A stretch of DNA of 64,000 nucleotides from Gilliamella sp. wkB171 (GTDB lineage: Bacteria; Pseudomonadota; Gammaproteobacteria; Enterobacterales; Orbaceae), in the NCBI RefSeq assembly GCF_001693755.1, contig NZ_LYST01000048.1, positions 29,874-93,873 on the forward strand, written 5' to 3'. A program made the position numbers and the translations under genes. The notes beneath the pieces are model-generated. The model was not told where the DNA came from and did no database searches. It worked only from the letters and a program-made list of their open reading frames with translations. Below are positions 1-7,001 of this stretch, one piece after another. How positions within the stretch are numbered: position 1 is the stretch's first letter; each line of letters opens with the position of its first letter.

Positions 1-19
1 TGATGGTGAAGAAGAGTAA
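1..19 (+). CDS. possible 3' end of an upstream gene
   Basis: Reading from base 2 gives Asp-Gly-Glu-Glu-Glu followed by TAA at 17-19. An acidic C-terminal tail of this kind is common, so a gene may enter from the left edge. Only five codons are visible, so neither the product nor the frame can be confirmed. Confidence 0.3.
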
Positions 20-119
20 AAAATAGAATTAGATCGAACAAAAAGCAAATATTCAATTTGAAAAAGTATATTAAAGCTAGCTTGAAGATTAAGTAATAAA
101 AGTTTTGTAAAAAGTTTAA

Positions 120-300
120 GTAAATATACACGTTTCAATATAAAAATCTTGTTTTACATTCTCACCAATCAACCCTTTTTTTTACACTAAATTAAAATTG
201 ATTAAAATCAATATATTAAAAAAGGGTTAAAAAAAAGGGTTTTTGAACAAAAATCTTGTTTGCCTTTTTATAAACAGGGTTTATAGTATACCAGTTTCTA
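120..300 (+). promoter_or_regulatory. CRISPR leader with IHF site and promoter
   Basis: This A+T-rich stretch precedes the first repeat. Positions 206-218 match the IHF consensus WATCAANNNNTTR exactly. IHF is known to bend type I-E and I-F leaders for spacer integration. A promoter candidate is TTGCCT (260-265), a 16-bp spacer and TATAGT (282-287), which would start transcription just before the first repeat. An inverted repeat, AACCCTTTTTT (171-181) and AAAAAAGGGTT (218-228), brackets the IHF site. It could be a terminator for a gene to the left. The leader role is inferred from position. Confidence 0.6.
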
Positions 301-388
301 GTTCAACACTGCATAAGTGGTTTAGAAAAATTATAATGCAGTAGGTGCACACCGGTACAAGTTCAACACTGCATAAGTGGATTAAACA
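301..388 (+). CRISPR. type I-F CRISPR array with one spacer
   Basis: Two 28-bp repeats at 301-328 and 361-388 flank one 32-bp spacer (329-360), the repeat and spacer sizes typical of I-F. The repeats share their first 20 bases; the second has a changed 3' end, as expected of the leader-distal repeat. The repeat begins GTTCA and ends TTTAGAAA like I-F repeats. Its stem differs from the usual CTGCC/GGCAG but keeps pairing at four of five positions (7-19, 8-18, 9-17, 10-16) by paired changes. Position 6 against 20 is A against G. No further repeats were seen either side or after cas6f. Confidence 0.85.
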
Positions 389-549
389 ATTTACTGTTTT
401 AACCTCCGATTTTTTGATGTCTTTTTATTCATATAAGCTAAAGATTAGCTTTGATTTTGTTTTATCTTTGATTATTTTTACCTCGTTTTTTGCGCATTAT
501 CATGCTAATTTATGGTCAATATTTAAATTGAATTAAGTTAGTGAAAAAC

Positions 550-1503
550 ATGGATATGATTCATTCTTCCGATCTTAAAACCATCTTACATTCAAAACGT
601 GCCAACATTTATTACCTAGAGCATTGCCGTGTATTGGTTAATGGTGGGCGCGTTGAGTATGTTACCGATCAGGGGCAACAATCGCTTTATTGGAATATCC
701 CTATTGCTAATACTACTTGTATTTTGTTAGGAACCGGTACCTCTTTAACGCAAGCAGCTGTACGCGAGCTTTCCCGTGCTGGCGTGATGATTGGGTTTTG
801 CGGTGGTGGTGGAACGCCGCTTTTTTCCTCTACCGAAGCTGAATTTGCGTGTCAGTTTTTCTCTCCTCAAAGTGAATATCGTGCAACGGAATACCTACAA
901 CGTTGGTGTCAATTTTGGTTTGACGATGAACGTAGATTGCAAGCGGCTAAAATGTTGCAACAAAGTCGCCTTGAAATCATTCGCGAGTGTTGGTCAAAGT
1001 TTGATTGGACGATAGATCAAAGTCAATTAGACAGCATTATAAATGATGCAATAACGCAATTTGCTAATGTTAATAATAGTCAAGCATTGCTCGCAGCAGA
1101 AGGGCGTTTAAGTAAAACATTATATGCTATGGCGAATCAATTAACGTTAAGGGATGATAAGTTTAAACGTGAACAAGGTACCCATGGTAAAAGTTATGAT
1201 CCGGCTAACCAATTTTTAGATCATGGCAACTACTTAGCTTATGGGCTTGGTGCAACCGCTTGTTGGGTGTTAGGGTTACCGCATGGATTGGCGATTTTGC
1301 ATGGTAAAACTCGGCGCGGTGGTTTAGTATTTGATGCCGCTGATATTATTAAAGATGGCATAGTTTTACCGCAAGCTTTTTTGTCTGCAAAGCAAGGCGA
1401 CAGTGAAAAAGCGTTTCGGCAAGCATGCATTTCACAATTTGCACAGTTAGGTGCGTTGGATCGAATAATTGATACATTAAAACAGATAGCAGAAAAAGCA
1501 TGA
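550..1503 (+). CDS. cas1: CRISPR-associated endonuclease Cas1, type I-F
   Basis: Cas1 is the integrase that inserts new spacers at the leader end of CRISPR arrays, in complex with the Cas2 part of Cas2-3. The 317-residue protein shows the I-F pattern throughout: a GGxVEY/YWNIPIANT region in the N-terminal beta domain, GFCGGGGTPLF near residue 85, and the metal-site residues Glu184 (AAEG), His251 (HGKTRRGG) and an Asp in FDAAD near 262-265. I chose ATG 550 because it matches the family N-terminus; an in-frame GTG lies at 541. The stop overlaps the cas2-3 start by ATGA, so the two are translationally coupled. It looks intact, so the one-spacer array is not explained by a broken cas1. Confidence 0.95.
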   Translation: MDMIHSSDLKTILHSKRANIYYLEHCRVLVNGGRVEYVTDQGQQSLYWNIPIANTTCILLGTGTSLTQAAVRELSRAGVMIGFCGGGGTPLFSSTEAEFACQFFSPQSEYRATEYLQRWCQFWFDDERRLQAAKMLQQSRLEIIRECWSKFDWTIDQSQLDSIINDAITQFANVNNSQALLAAEGRLSKTLYAMANQLTLRDDKFKREQGTHGKSYDPANQFLDHGNYLAYGLGATACWVLGLPHGLAILHGKTRRGGLVFDAADIIKDGIVLPQAFLSAKQGDSEKAFRQACISQFAQLGALDRIIDTLKQIAEKA

Positions 1504-4500
1504 ATATTTTATTAGTAAGCCAATGTAAAAAACGGGCATTAACCGAAACCAGACGAATTATTGATCAGTTTGCTGAGCGTTGTGGCGTACGGACATGGCA
1601 AACAGCCATGACTGAAGATGGATTACAAACCCTATATAAATTGTTGCGCAAAACGGCTCGCAAAAATACTGCCGTTGCTTGTTATTGGACTCATGGTAAA
1701 AATTTGACTGATCTACTATGGATTGTTGGCGATCGTAGTCAATTTAATCAGCAAGGTCGAGTACCAACTAATCGTACTAAACGCAATATATTAAAAAGTG
1801 GTAATGAAAGTAGTTGGCATTATGCAACAACGATTCAATTAATCACAACGATTGCCGGTTTATTACATGATCTTGGTAAAGCGACTATTGGTTTTCAATC
1901 TAAATTACGCGCAACAGAGCAAGTGGCTGGCGATCCATACCGTCATGAATGGATTTCGTTACAATTATTTTTATTAATGATTCAAGACTGCACAACAGAT
2001 CAAGCTGTTTTTGAACGTTTGGCAAATTTTTCTCAATATCAGCAGCAATACCCCAATTGGTATCAAAAACTTAACAAAACTGAAAAAACCGATCTGATGC
2101 AGTATCCTTTATTAACACAGTGGATAGCTTGGTTGATTGTATCGCATCACCGAATGCCATTTTTAATTGATTCATTAAATGGTGATAAAAATAAGAAACA
2201 AACCAGAGATTTATATATTTCAGGTTTAAAAACAACCAGTTTTTATAAAACTCTTACCGCTGTTGAAAAATGGGTAAAAAATAGTTTTAGCCAACATCCT
2301 TCGCCTAATCAGTTTTGGCAACTAAAAAGCGATATAACGTTAAGCCAAGCGTGGTTAAAAAAACTTAGCCGTTATGCTAATAAGACGCTAACTCATCCAC
2401 CTTTAATGCAATTAACGAATATTGATGCCTTTTTATTGCATATGTCGCGTTTAAGTCTAATGGTGGCTGATCACAATTACTCAAGTTTATCTTTTGTAAA
2501 CACCGAGGCAGATAGAAATAATACAATTTTAATTGCCAATACTAAGTATGATGAAGAAAAAGGAAAAAAAATAGCTAAACAGCGTTTAGATGATCACCTT
2601 ATTGGTGTTGCCAATCTTTCAGCGCGTTTTGCGCGTTTACTACCGAAAATGATTGATGAATTGCCAGCCATTAATCAGCATAAGCCTTTTACCAAGCGAA
2701 CGACTATCGATCGATTTCAATGGCAAAATCATGCATATGATATCGCTAAGCATTATCAATCATTAAGTGATGAACAAGGCTTTTTTGGTGTAAATATGGC
2801 ATCCACTGGTTGCGGTAAAACGCTTGCCAATGGTCGAATTATGTATGCACTGGCGAATCCTAAACGTGGCGTTAGATTTACCATTGCCTTAGGTTTACGG
2901 GTTTTAACCTTGCAAACCGGTAAAGCGCTGCGTGAAAAACTACAGCTTAGCGATGAACATTTAGCGATCTTAGTTGGTGGGCGAGCAACGCAAACGTTAT
3001 TTGAGTTAGAGAATGAAGAAAAGTTACAAAAATCAAATTTAGAAAAGCAAAATATCTCAAAAGATAATTTAGAACAAGAGGGTAGCGAATCGATAGAATC
3101 ATTGGTCGATGACTATGTTGATGTGGCAGAAAGTGGTATTGCCGATAGTGAATTAGGCACAATCATTGAAAATAGCAAAGCTCGTCAACTAATTTATGCG
3201 CCGATTGTTACATGTACAATTGATCATATTATTCAAGCCAGCGAATGCATACGAGGCGGCAAATATATTGCGCCGACTTTAAGGTTACTTACCTCAGATT
3301 TGATTTTAGATGAGCCTGATGATTTTGACCAAAATGACTTGCCAGCTTTGGCGCGGCTCGTTCATTTAGCTGGGCTTTATGGGAGCAAAGTGTTGTTGTC
3401 ATCGGCAACTTTAACGCCTGATTTAATTGCGGGTTTATTTGCGGCTTATCAAGCGGGACGAAAAATATGGAATCAAAACCATCAACGTAATAATGATTCG
3501 ATCGTCTGTGGTTGGTTTGATGAGTATCAGCAATCAATTACGCCAATTACTGATAATGCGGCATTTAGCCAACAACATCAGCTATTTGTCAATGAGCGCA
3601 TTAATGAACTTGCTAAGGGCGAAGTGCGTCGTCAAGGACATATTCTAGAATTATTGGATTACCAGTATAAAAAACCAGAAAATGAAAAATTAAATTATGA
3701 CTTACTAGCTAGTCAATTATTAAAACAAGCTTATCAATTTCATAAAAATTTTCATCAGACAAATATAAATTTACAGAAAAAAATTAGTATAGGTTTAATA
3801 CGCTTTGCTCATACTGAAGATTTAATTGCCTTAACTAAACATATTTATCAGCAAACTAAAATTCCTAAAAATACAGTATTTCATATTGTCGATTATCATG
3901 CTAGACAGTTATTATTATTGCGTAACCAATTAGAGCAAAAGTTAGATAGAATTTTAAATCGTACTGATCCAAAAGCAATTTTTAAGCAACCAGAAATTAT
4001 TGATGCGATCAAGGATAGTGAGCAAAAAAATCATATTTTTATTGTGATAGGTACACCAGTAACCGAAGTCGGGCGAGACCATGATTACGATTGGGCCATT
4101 ATTGAACCGTCATCAATGCGTTCAATTATACAGTTAGTTGGTCGTGTATGGCGCCATCGCCCCAATAAAATTGCTAAAAGCCCTAATGTTGCTATTTTAG
4201 GCAGTAATATTGAATCAATTAAGCAGGGTGTGAACTATGGTGTCGGTTCAGCGTGTTTCTGTAAGCCTGGTTTTGAACAAAAACCTTTTTTACTTACGAC
4301 ACATCAAACCAATAAATTGATACCACAACAACAATTAGCAAATATTGATGCCACACCACGCATAACTAATTCAACACAAGATGAGTTTACCCTTGCCGAA
4401 TTGGAGCATAAAGTAATGGCACATCTATTTGCGCTTAATGCACGAAATAGTAATTATGTTACGAGTTATTGGCAACCCGATTTAGCGCATCATCATTGTT

Positions 4501-4871
4501 CGCATTTACAATTAATTTCACCTTTTAGAATGCAAAATCATCAAGAAGATGAATTTATTTGTCAGCTTGATGAAGATGGCAATTATTCGTTCAGTTATGC
4601 CGATATTGCTTGGCAAACTCCAGATGCATTTTGTCAGGATACAAAAAATTATCTAATTTCATATGATGACAGTTGGACATTCGATCACCCGTATATTCAA
4701 CCTTGGCTAACTAATACGGTTCAACAAGCGTTAGAAAAATTGGCAGACCATTTTCCCAATAAAAATCAATATCGATTAGCTAATGAATTTTGCAGCGTTA
4801 CCTTAAACAGGCAATATCGTTGGTATTTCCACCCATATTTGGGTTTTTATCAGATTAAAAATAGTGGTTAG
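1500..4871 (+). CDS. cas3: Cas2-Cas3 fusion nuclease-helicase, type I-F
   Basis: At 1123 residues this is the fused Cas2-3 that only type I-F has. The first ~95 residues are a Cas2-like ferredoxin domain, which joins Cas1 for adaptation. An HD nuclease follows (LLHDLGKA near 119, then HEW and SHHRMP). The SF2 helicase has Walker A STGCGKT (near 434), a DEPD box (near 604), SSAT motif III, and QLVGRVWRH motif VI. Cascade recruits it to degrade bound DNA. It overlaps cas1 by 4 bp. No stop or frameshift interrupts it, so interference should be possible. The gene after it is not csy1 directly; a 750-bp insertion separates the two halves of the locus. Confidence 0.95.
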   Translation: MNILLVSQCKKRALTETRRIIDQFAERCGVRTWQTAMTEDGLQTLYKLLRKTARKNTAVACYWTHGKNLTDLLWIVGDRSQFNQQGRVPTNRTKRNILKSGNESSWHYATTIQLITTIAGLLHDLGKATIGFQSKLRATEQVAGDPYRHEWISLQLFLLMIQDCTTDQAVFERLANFSQYQQQYPNWYQKLNKTEKTDLMQYPLLTQWIAWLIVSHHRMPFLIDSLNGDKNKKQTRDLYISGLKTTSFYKTLTAVEKWVKNSFSQHPSPNQFWQLKSDITLSQAWLKKLSRYANKTLTHPPLMQLTNIDAFLLHMSRLSLMVADHNYSSLSFVNTEADRNNTILIANTKYDEEKGKKIAKQRLDDHLIGVANLSARFARLLPKMIDELPAINQHKPFTKRTTIDRFQWQNHAYDIAKHYQSLSDEQGFFGVNMASTGCGKTLANGRIMYALANPKRGVRFTIALGLRVLTLQTGKALREKLQLSDEHLAILVGGRATQTLFELENEEKLQKSNLEKQNISKDNLEQEGSESIESLVDDYVDVAESGIADSELGTIIENSKARQLIYAPIVTCTIDHIIQASECIRGGKYIAPTLRLLTSDLILDEPDDFDQNDLPALARLVHLAGLYGSKVLLSSATLTPDLIAGLFAAYQAGRKIWNQNHQRNNDSIVCGWFDEYQQSITPITDNAAFSQQHQLFVNERINELAKGEVRRQGHILELLDYQYKKPENEKLNYDLLASQLLKQAYQFHKNFHQTNINLQKKISIGLIRFAHTEDLIALTKHIYQQTKIPKNTVFHIVDYHARQLLLLRNQLEQKLDRILNRTDPKAIFKQPEIIDAIKDSEQKNHIFIVIGTPVTEVGRDHDYDWAIIEPSSMRSIIQLVGRVWRHRPNKIAKSPNVAILGSNIESIKQGVNYGVGSACFCKPGFEQKPFLLTTHQTNKLIPQQQLANIDATPRITNSTQDEFTLAELEHKVMAHLFALNARNSNYVTSYWQPDLAHHHCSHLQLISPFRMQNHQEDEFICQLDEDGNYSFSYADIAWQTPDAFCQDTKNYLISYDDSWTFDHPYIQPWLTNTVQQALEKLADHFPNKNQYRLANEFCSVTLNRQYRWYFHPYLGFYQIKNSG

Positions 4872-4954
4872 TGAAATTTGTATCCAGAAATAAGTGTTGT
4901 ACGCAAAATATCTCATCAACCTTGTTATGGCTAGCTATAAATAAGTAATTAAAC

Positions 4955-5060
4955 TATACTTATATTCACTGCCGAACAGGTAGTTTAGAAATATGAAACT
5001 TCATTCAACTTTATTAGAAGTTAGAGAGTTTACCGCCGTGTAGGCGGTTTTTATTTTATC
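4955..5060 (+). ncRNA. minimal pseudo-CRISPR RNA (CreA/CreR-like guide)
   Basis: Two degenerate I-F repeats flank a 36-nt spacer-like segment (4992-5027). The first, 4964-4991, runs ATTCACTGCC, GAACA, GGTAG, TTTAGAAA and keeps the Cas6f stem (one G-U pair) and the 5' handle. The second, 5028-5055, keeps a perfect stem (CCGCC/GGCGG) but has lost the handle and runs into a T-rich tract, so it also works as a terminator. A -10-like TATACT lies at 4955-4960 with a weak -35. The first 17 spacer bases match 5070-5086 at 15 positions, directly after CC at 5068-5069. Self-targeting with seed-only pairing is the known signature of CRISPR-resembling regulatory RNAs; the function here is inferred. Confidence 0.75.
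5031..5060 (+). terminator. intrinsic terminator made from the second pseudo-repeat
   Basis: ACCGCC (5032-5037), a 5-nt loop and GGCGGT (5043-5048) form a perfect 6-bp stem followed by TTTTATTTTAT. The stem is exactly the repeat stem of the second pseudo-repeat, so one structure serves both as a repeat relic and as an RNA end. It would also end any read-through from cas2-3. Confidence 0.75.
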
Positions 5061-5067
5061 TTATTCC

Positions 5068-5101
5068 CCTATGACACTTTATTCAAGATTTATTTATATG
5101 T
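5068..5101 (+). promoter_or_regulatory. putative Cascade target (CC PAM plus protospacer) over a promoter
   Basis: CC at 5068-5069 is followed by a 32-bp site. Its first 17 bases match the pseudo-spacer except at positions 6 and 11; beyond that only 5 of 15 match. Cascade does not pair every sixth base, so the mismatch at 6 should not matter. The site holds a -35-like ATGACA (5071-5076) and a weak -10 (TATATG, 5095-5100). It ends 28 bp before the -35 of the next promoter. Binding here would block transcription, and the poor distal pairing should not license cleavage. Role inferred. Confidence 0.6.
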
Positions 5102-5129
5102 CGTTTTTTTGAAAGAAATGATGACAAAC

Positions 5130-5157
5130 TTGTAATTTTTATTTTTTTGGTTAGAAT
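5130..5157 (+). promoter_or_regulatory. sigma-70 promoter of the orphan gene
   Basis: TTGTAA (5130-5135), a 16-bp spacer and TAGAAT (5152-5157) in a very A+T-rich context. The predicted start near 5164 falls at the base of the hairpin at 5164-5193. Confidence 0.55.
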
Positions 5158-5163
5158 ATAAAA

Positions 5164-5193
5164 AAACCCCAGATGCGGCAACATCTGAGGTTT
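5164..5193 (+). promoter_or_regulatory. 5' hairpin in the leader of the orphan gene
   Basis: AAACCCCAGATG and CATCTGAGGTTT pair over 12 positions with one mismatch, with a CGGCAA loop. GAATTTT follows, so it may act as a weak terminator or attenuator, or as a 5' stabilising hairpin if transcription starts near 5164. The ribosome site AAGGAG (5216-5221) lies just beyond it. Confidence 0.5.
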
Positions 5194-5230
5194 GAATTTT
5201 AACCCCACTACCAAAAAGGAGTATAAAATT

Positions 5231-5554
5231 ATGAATAATGATAAATTATACATAATGAAAAATCAATTTCAGACTGATAAGTTAGTGTTAAATAAATTGC
5301 AAAATTTTGCAATCAGCACTTCGGCTGCTAATGATGAGTCTGTAATTTTTTTGCCAAAATCGGTTGAAGACTTTTCAATTACAGAACTAATGAAAATATT
5401 AAATATTTCGACAACCAAAGAAATCGAATATTTAATTAAGAAATTAGAACTTGATCAACCTAAATATCGATATCTTAATGCTGCGAATAAGTGGCTGTAT
5501 AACAATAAAGCACTTAATTTATTAGTGTCGTATATAAGATTTAAAGCATCATAA
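5231..5554 (+). CDS. orphan 107-aa protein inside the type I-F locus
   Basis: I do not recognise this protein. It is 107 residues, mostly charged and helical, with no membrane segment or signal peptide. A segment near residues 48-72 (SITELMKILNIS, then EIEYLIKKLEL) could be a small helix-turn-helix or helical bundle, but that is weak. ATG 5231 is chosen over an upstream TTG at 5192 because AAGGAG sits 9 bases before it; the TTG lies within the leader hairpin. The gene has its own promoter, leader hairpin and terminator, so it is a self-contained cassette between cas2-3 and csy1, next to the pseudo-CRISPR RNA and its target. It might be a regulator, a guarded toxin or an inhibitor of the system; none is shown. 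Confidence 0.7.
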   Translation: MNNDKLYIMKNQFQTDKLVLNKLQNFAISTSAANDESVIFLPKSVEDFSITELMKILNISTTKEIEYLIKKLELDQPKYRYLNAANKWLYNNKALNLLVSYIRFKAS

Positions 5555-5565
5555 TGATATTTACT

Positions 5566-5600
5566 AAGGTCCATAATTTTTTATGGGCCTTTTTATTTTT
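5566..5600 (+). terminator. intrinsic terminator just before csy1
   Basis: AAGGTCCATAA (5566-5576), loop TTTT and TTATGGGCCTT (5581-5591) form an 11-bp stem with one G-U pair, followed by TTTTATTTTT. It ends the orphan transcript. The csy1 ribosome site AAGGAGG begins only 11 bp later with no room for a promoter, so csy expression must come from read-through or from a promoter inside the orphan gene. Confidence 0.75.
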
Positions 5601-5621
5601 AAAGGAAATTAAGGAGGGCCA

Positions 5622-7001
5622 ATGGAAGATATTTCTTGGCAAGATATAAGAAAGGTTATTGTCGACTTTCTTCAGCAGCGGCTTACTAATAATGCTAATT
5701 ATAAAAGTGAAGTGACAAAACTGGATAAAGCTAAGCAAGCAAATGATGTATTGGCAATTAATGAATCTCAACAAAAAATTAATGATTTAATTAAACGATT
5801 TGATTTTGAAACTTGGATGGAAGATGCCGCAACTAGACGAATTTTATGGATAGATATTGGAACGAATATTAGTAAGGGCATTAATTCCTCGAGTCTAGGT
5901 GATAATATCAACTATGCTGCACAAACTAAGCCAACTGATTCAAATTATGTATCATCAGCTACGCCATTAACTTTGAATTTCGATTGCTCAGGTAATGCTG
6001 CCGCATTGGATATTTTTTCTTTATTAAATCAATCTGTAACGGATGATATGACTTTATTACAATTGATTATACAAGAACATCCTGCTGTTTTGCCGGCGTT
6101 ATCGGATGATGAGCAAAAGGCAGCGGTTTATTTAGCTAATTTAAAAAAAGCGATTTTTAATAATTTTGATACTCCAAAAGCATCCGAACTTAATAAACAA
6201 TTATATTGGCCAAATAGTGAAGATACTTATCTTTCAGGGGTTAATAATCATTACCGTCTGTTAATTCCATTGTATCCATCATCATTGTGCCACTTGGTGT
6301 ATCAAAAAGTACAAACAAGATTTTCTGACGAGAATAAAAAGGCTCGTGAACAAAGAAGAATTAAAGGAATTGAACATCAATCTTATTTTTCGTTTCATCA
6401 CTTAGCCGTGGTTAAGTTAGGGGGCAGCAATCCGCAAGGCGTCAGTCAATTAACCAGTAATCAAGGTGGACGTAATTTTTTATTACCGTCAATGCCGCCT
6501 AAATTTGAAAAATCCCCTTTTCCATCAATTAATAGGGTGCAAGAAACCATTTTCACAAATTCAATGCAATATTTTTGTCGCTTTGGCTTTAGATTGTTGT
6601 TTGATATGGTTCAAGCGCCAAAAAACAATGTTGAAGAGCGTGACAATCGCAAAGATGCTTTTGCCGTTATTTTATCGTTATTACTTAAATATGCCAGACA
6701 TATTCAAAAAACCATGCCGGCGGGCTGGAGTCGTGATTACTCGCTCAAATTTAATCAAAAATTATGGTTAGATCCAAAGCGATCTAATTTAGACGGTGAG
6801 CAAGATTTTAAACAAAAGTATGATAAAGGTGAATGGATAGTTGAACTAGAAAAAGACTTTGCTTTTTGGATCCAAAATGCTCTAGTAAAAAAATTTGAAA
6901 ATATTCAACAGCAATTTAGTGATCCTGAATTTATGGAGTGGCGTAAAGAATTAAGCGCCGCTGTCAAAGCAAGTCAGCGTAAAAAGGAGGGGATCTTTTA
7001 A
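5622..7001 (+). CDS. csy1: type I-F Cascade large subunit Csy1 (Cas8f)
   Basis: Csy1 is the large Cas8f subunit, which reads the CC PAM and caps the 5' handle of the crRNA together with Csy2. The protein is 459 residues, normal for the family. Typical stretches are visible: SYFSFHHLAVVKLGGSNPQ (near 251-269), GGRNFLLPSMPP, and a C-terminal helical bundle ending in the Lys-rich SQRKKEG. A strong AAGGAGG (5611-5617) precedes ATG 5622. Its stop overlaps the csy2 start (TAATG). It opens the csy1-csy2-csy3-cas6f operon, all on the plus strand and tightly packed. Confidence 0.93.
   Translation: MEDISWQDIRKVIVDFLQQRLTNNANYKSEVTKLDKAKQANDVLAINESQQKINDLIKRFDFETWMEDAATRRILWIDIGTNISKGINSSSLGDNINYAAQTKPTDSNYVSSATPLTLNFDCSGNAAALDIFSLLNQSVTDDMTLLQLIIQEHPAVLPALSDDEQKAAVYLANLKKAIFNNFDTPKASELNKQLYWPNSEDTYLSGVNNHYRLLIPLYPSSLCHLVYQKVQTRFSDENKKAREQRRIKGIEHQSYFSFHHLAVVKLGGSNPQGVSQLTSNQGGRNFLLPSMPPKFEKSPFPSINRVQETIFTNSMQYFCRFGFRLLFDMVQAPKNNVEERDNRKDAFAVILSLLLKYARHIQKTMPAGWSRDYSLKFNQKLWLDPKRSNLDGEQDFKQKYDKGEWIVELEKDFAFWIQNALVKKFENIQQQFSDPEFMEWRKELSAAVKASQRKKEGIF

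Noticed and set aside
329..360. Array spacer as a second self-targeting guide
   Set aside because: I looked for its seed after CC on both strands of the Cas locus and found only 4-base agreement (near 2053), which is chance.
345..536. 63-aa plus-strand ORF before cas1
   Set aside because: It begins inside the spacer, runs through the terminal CRISPR repeat and lacks a ribosome site; composition is that of random A+T-rich DNA.
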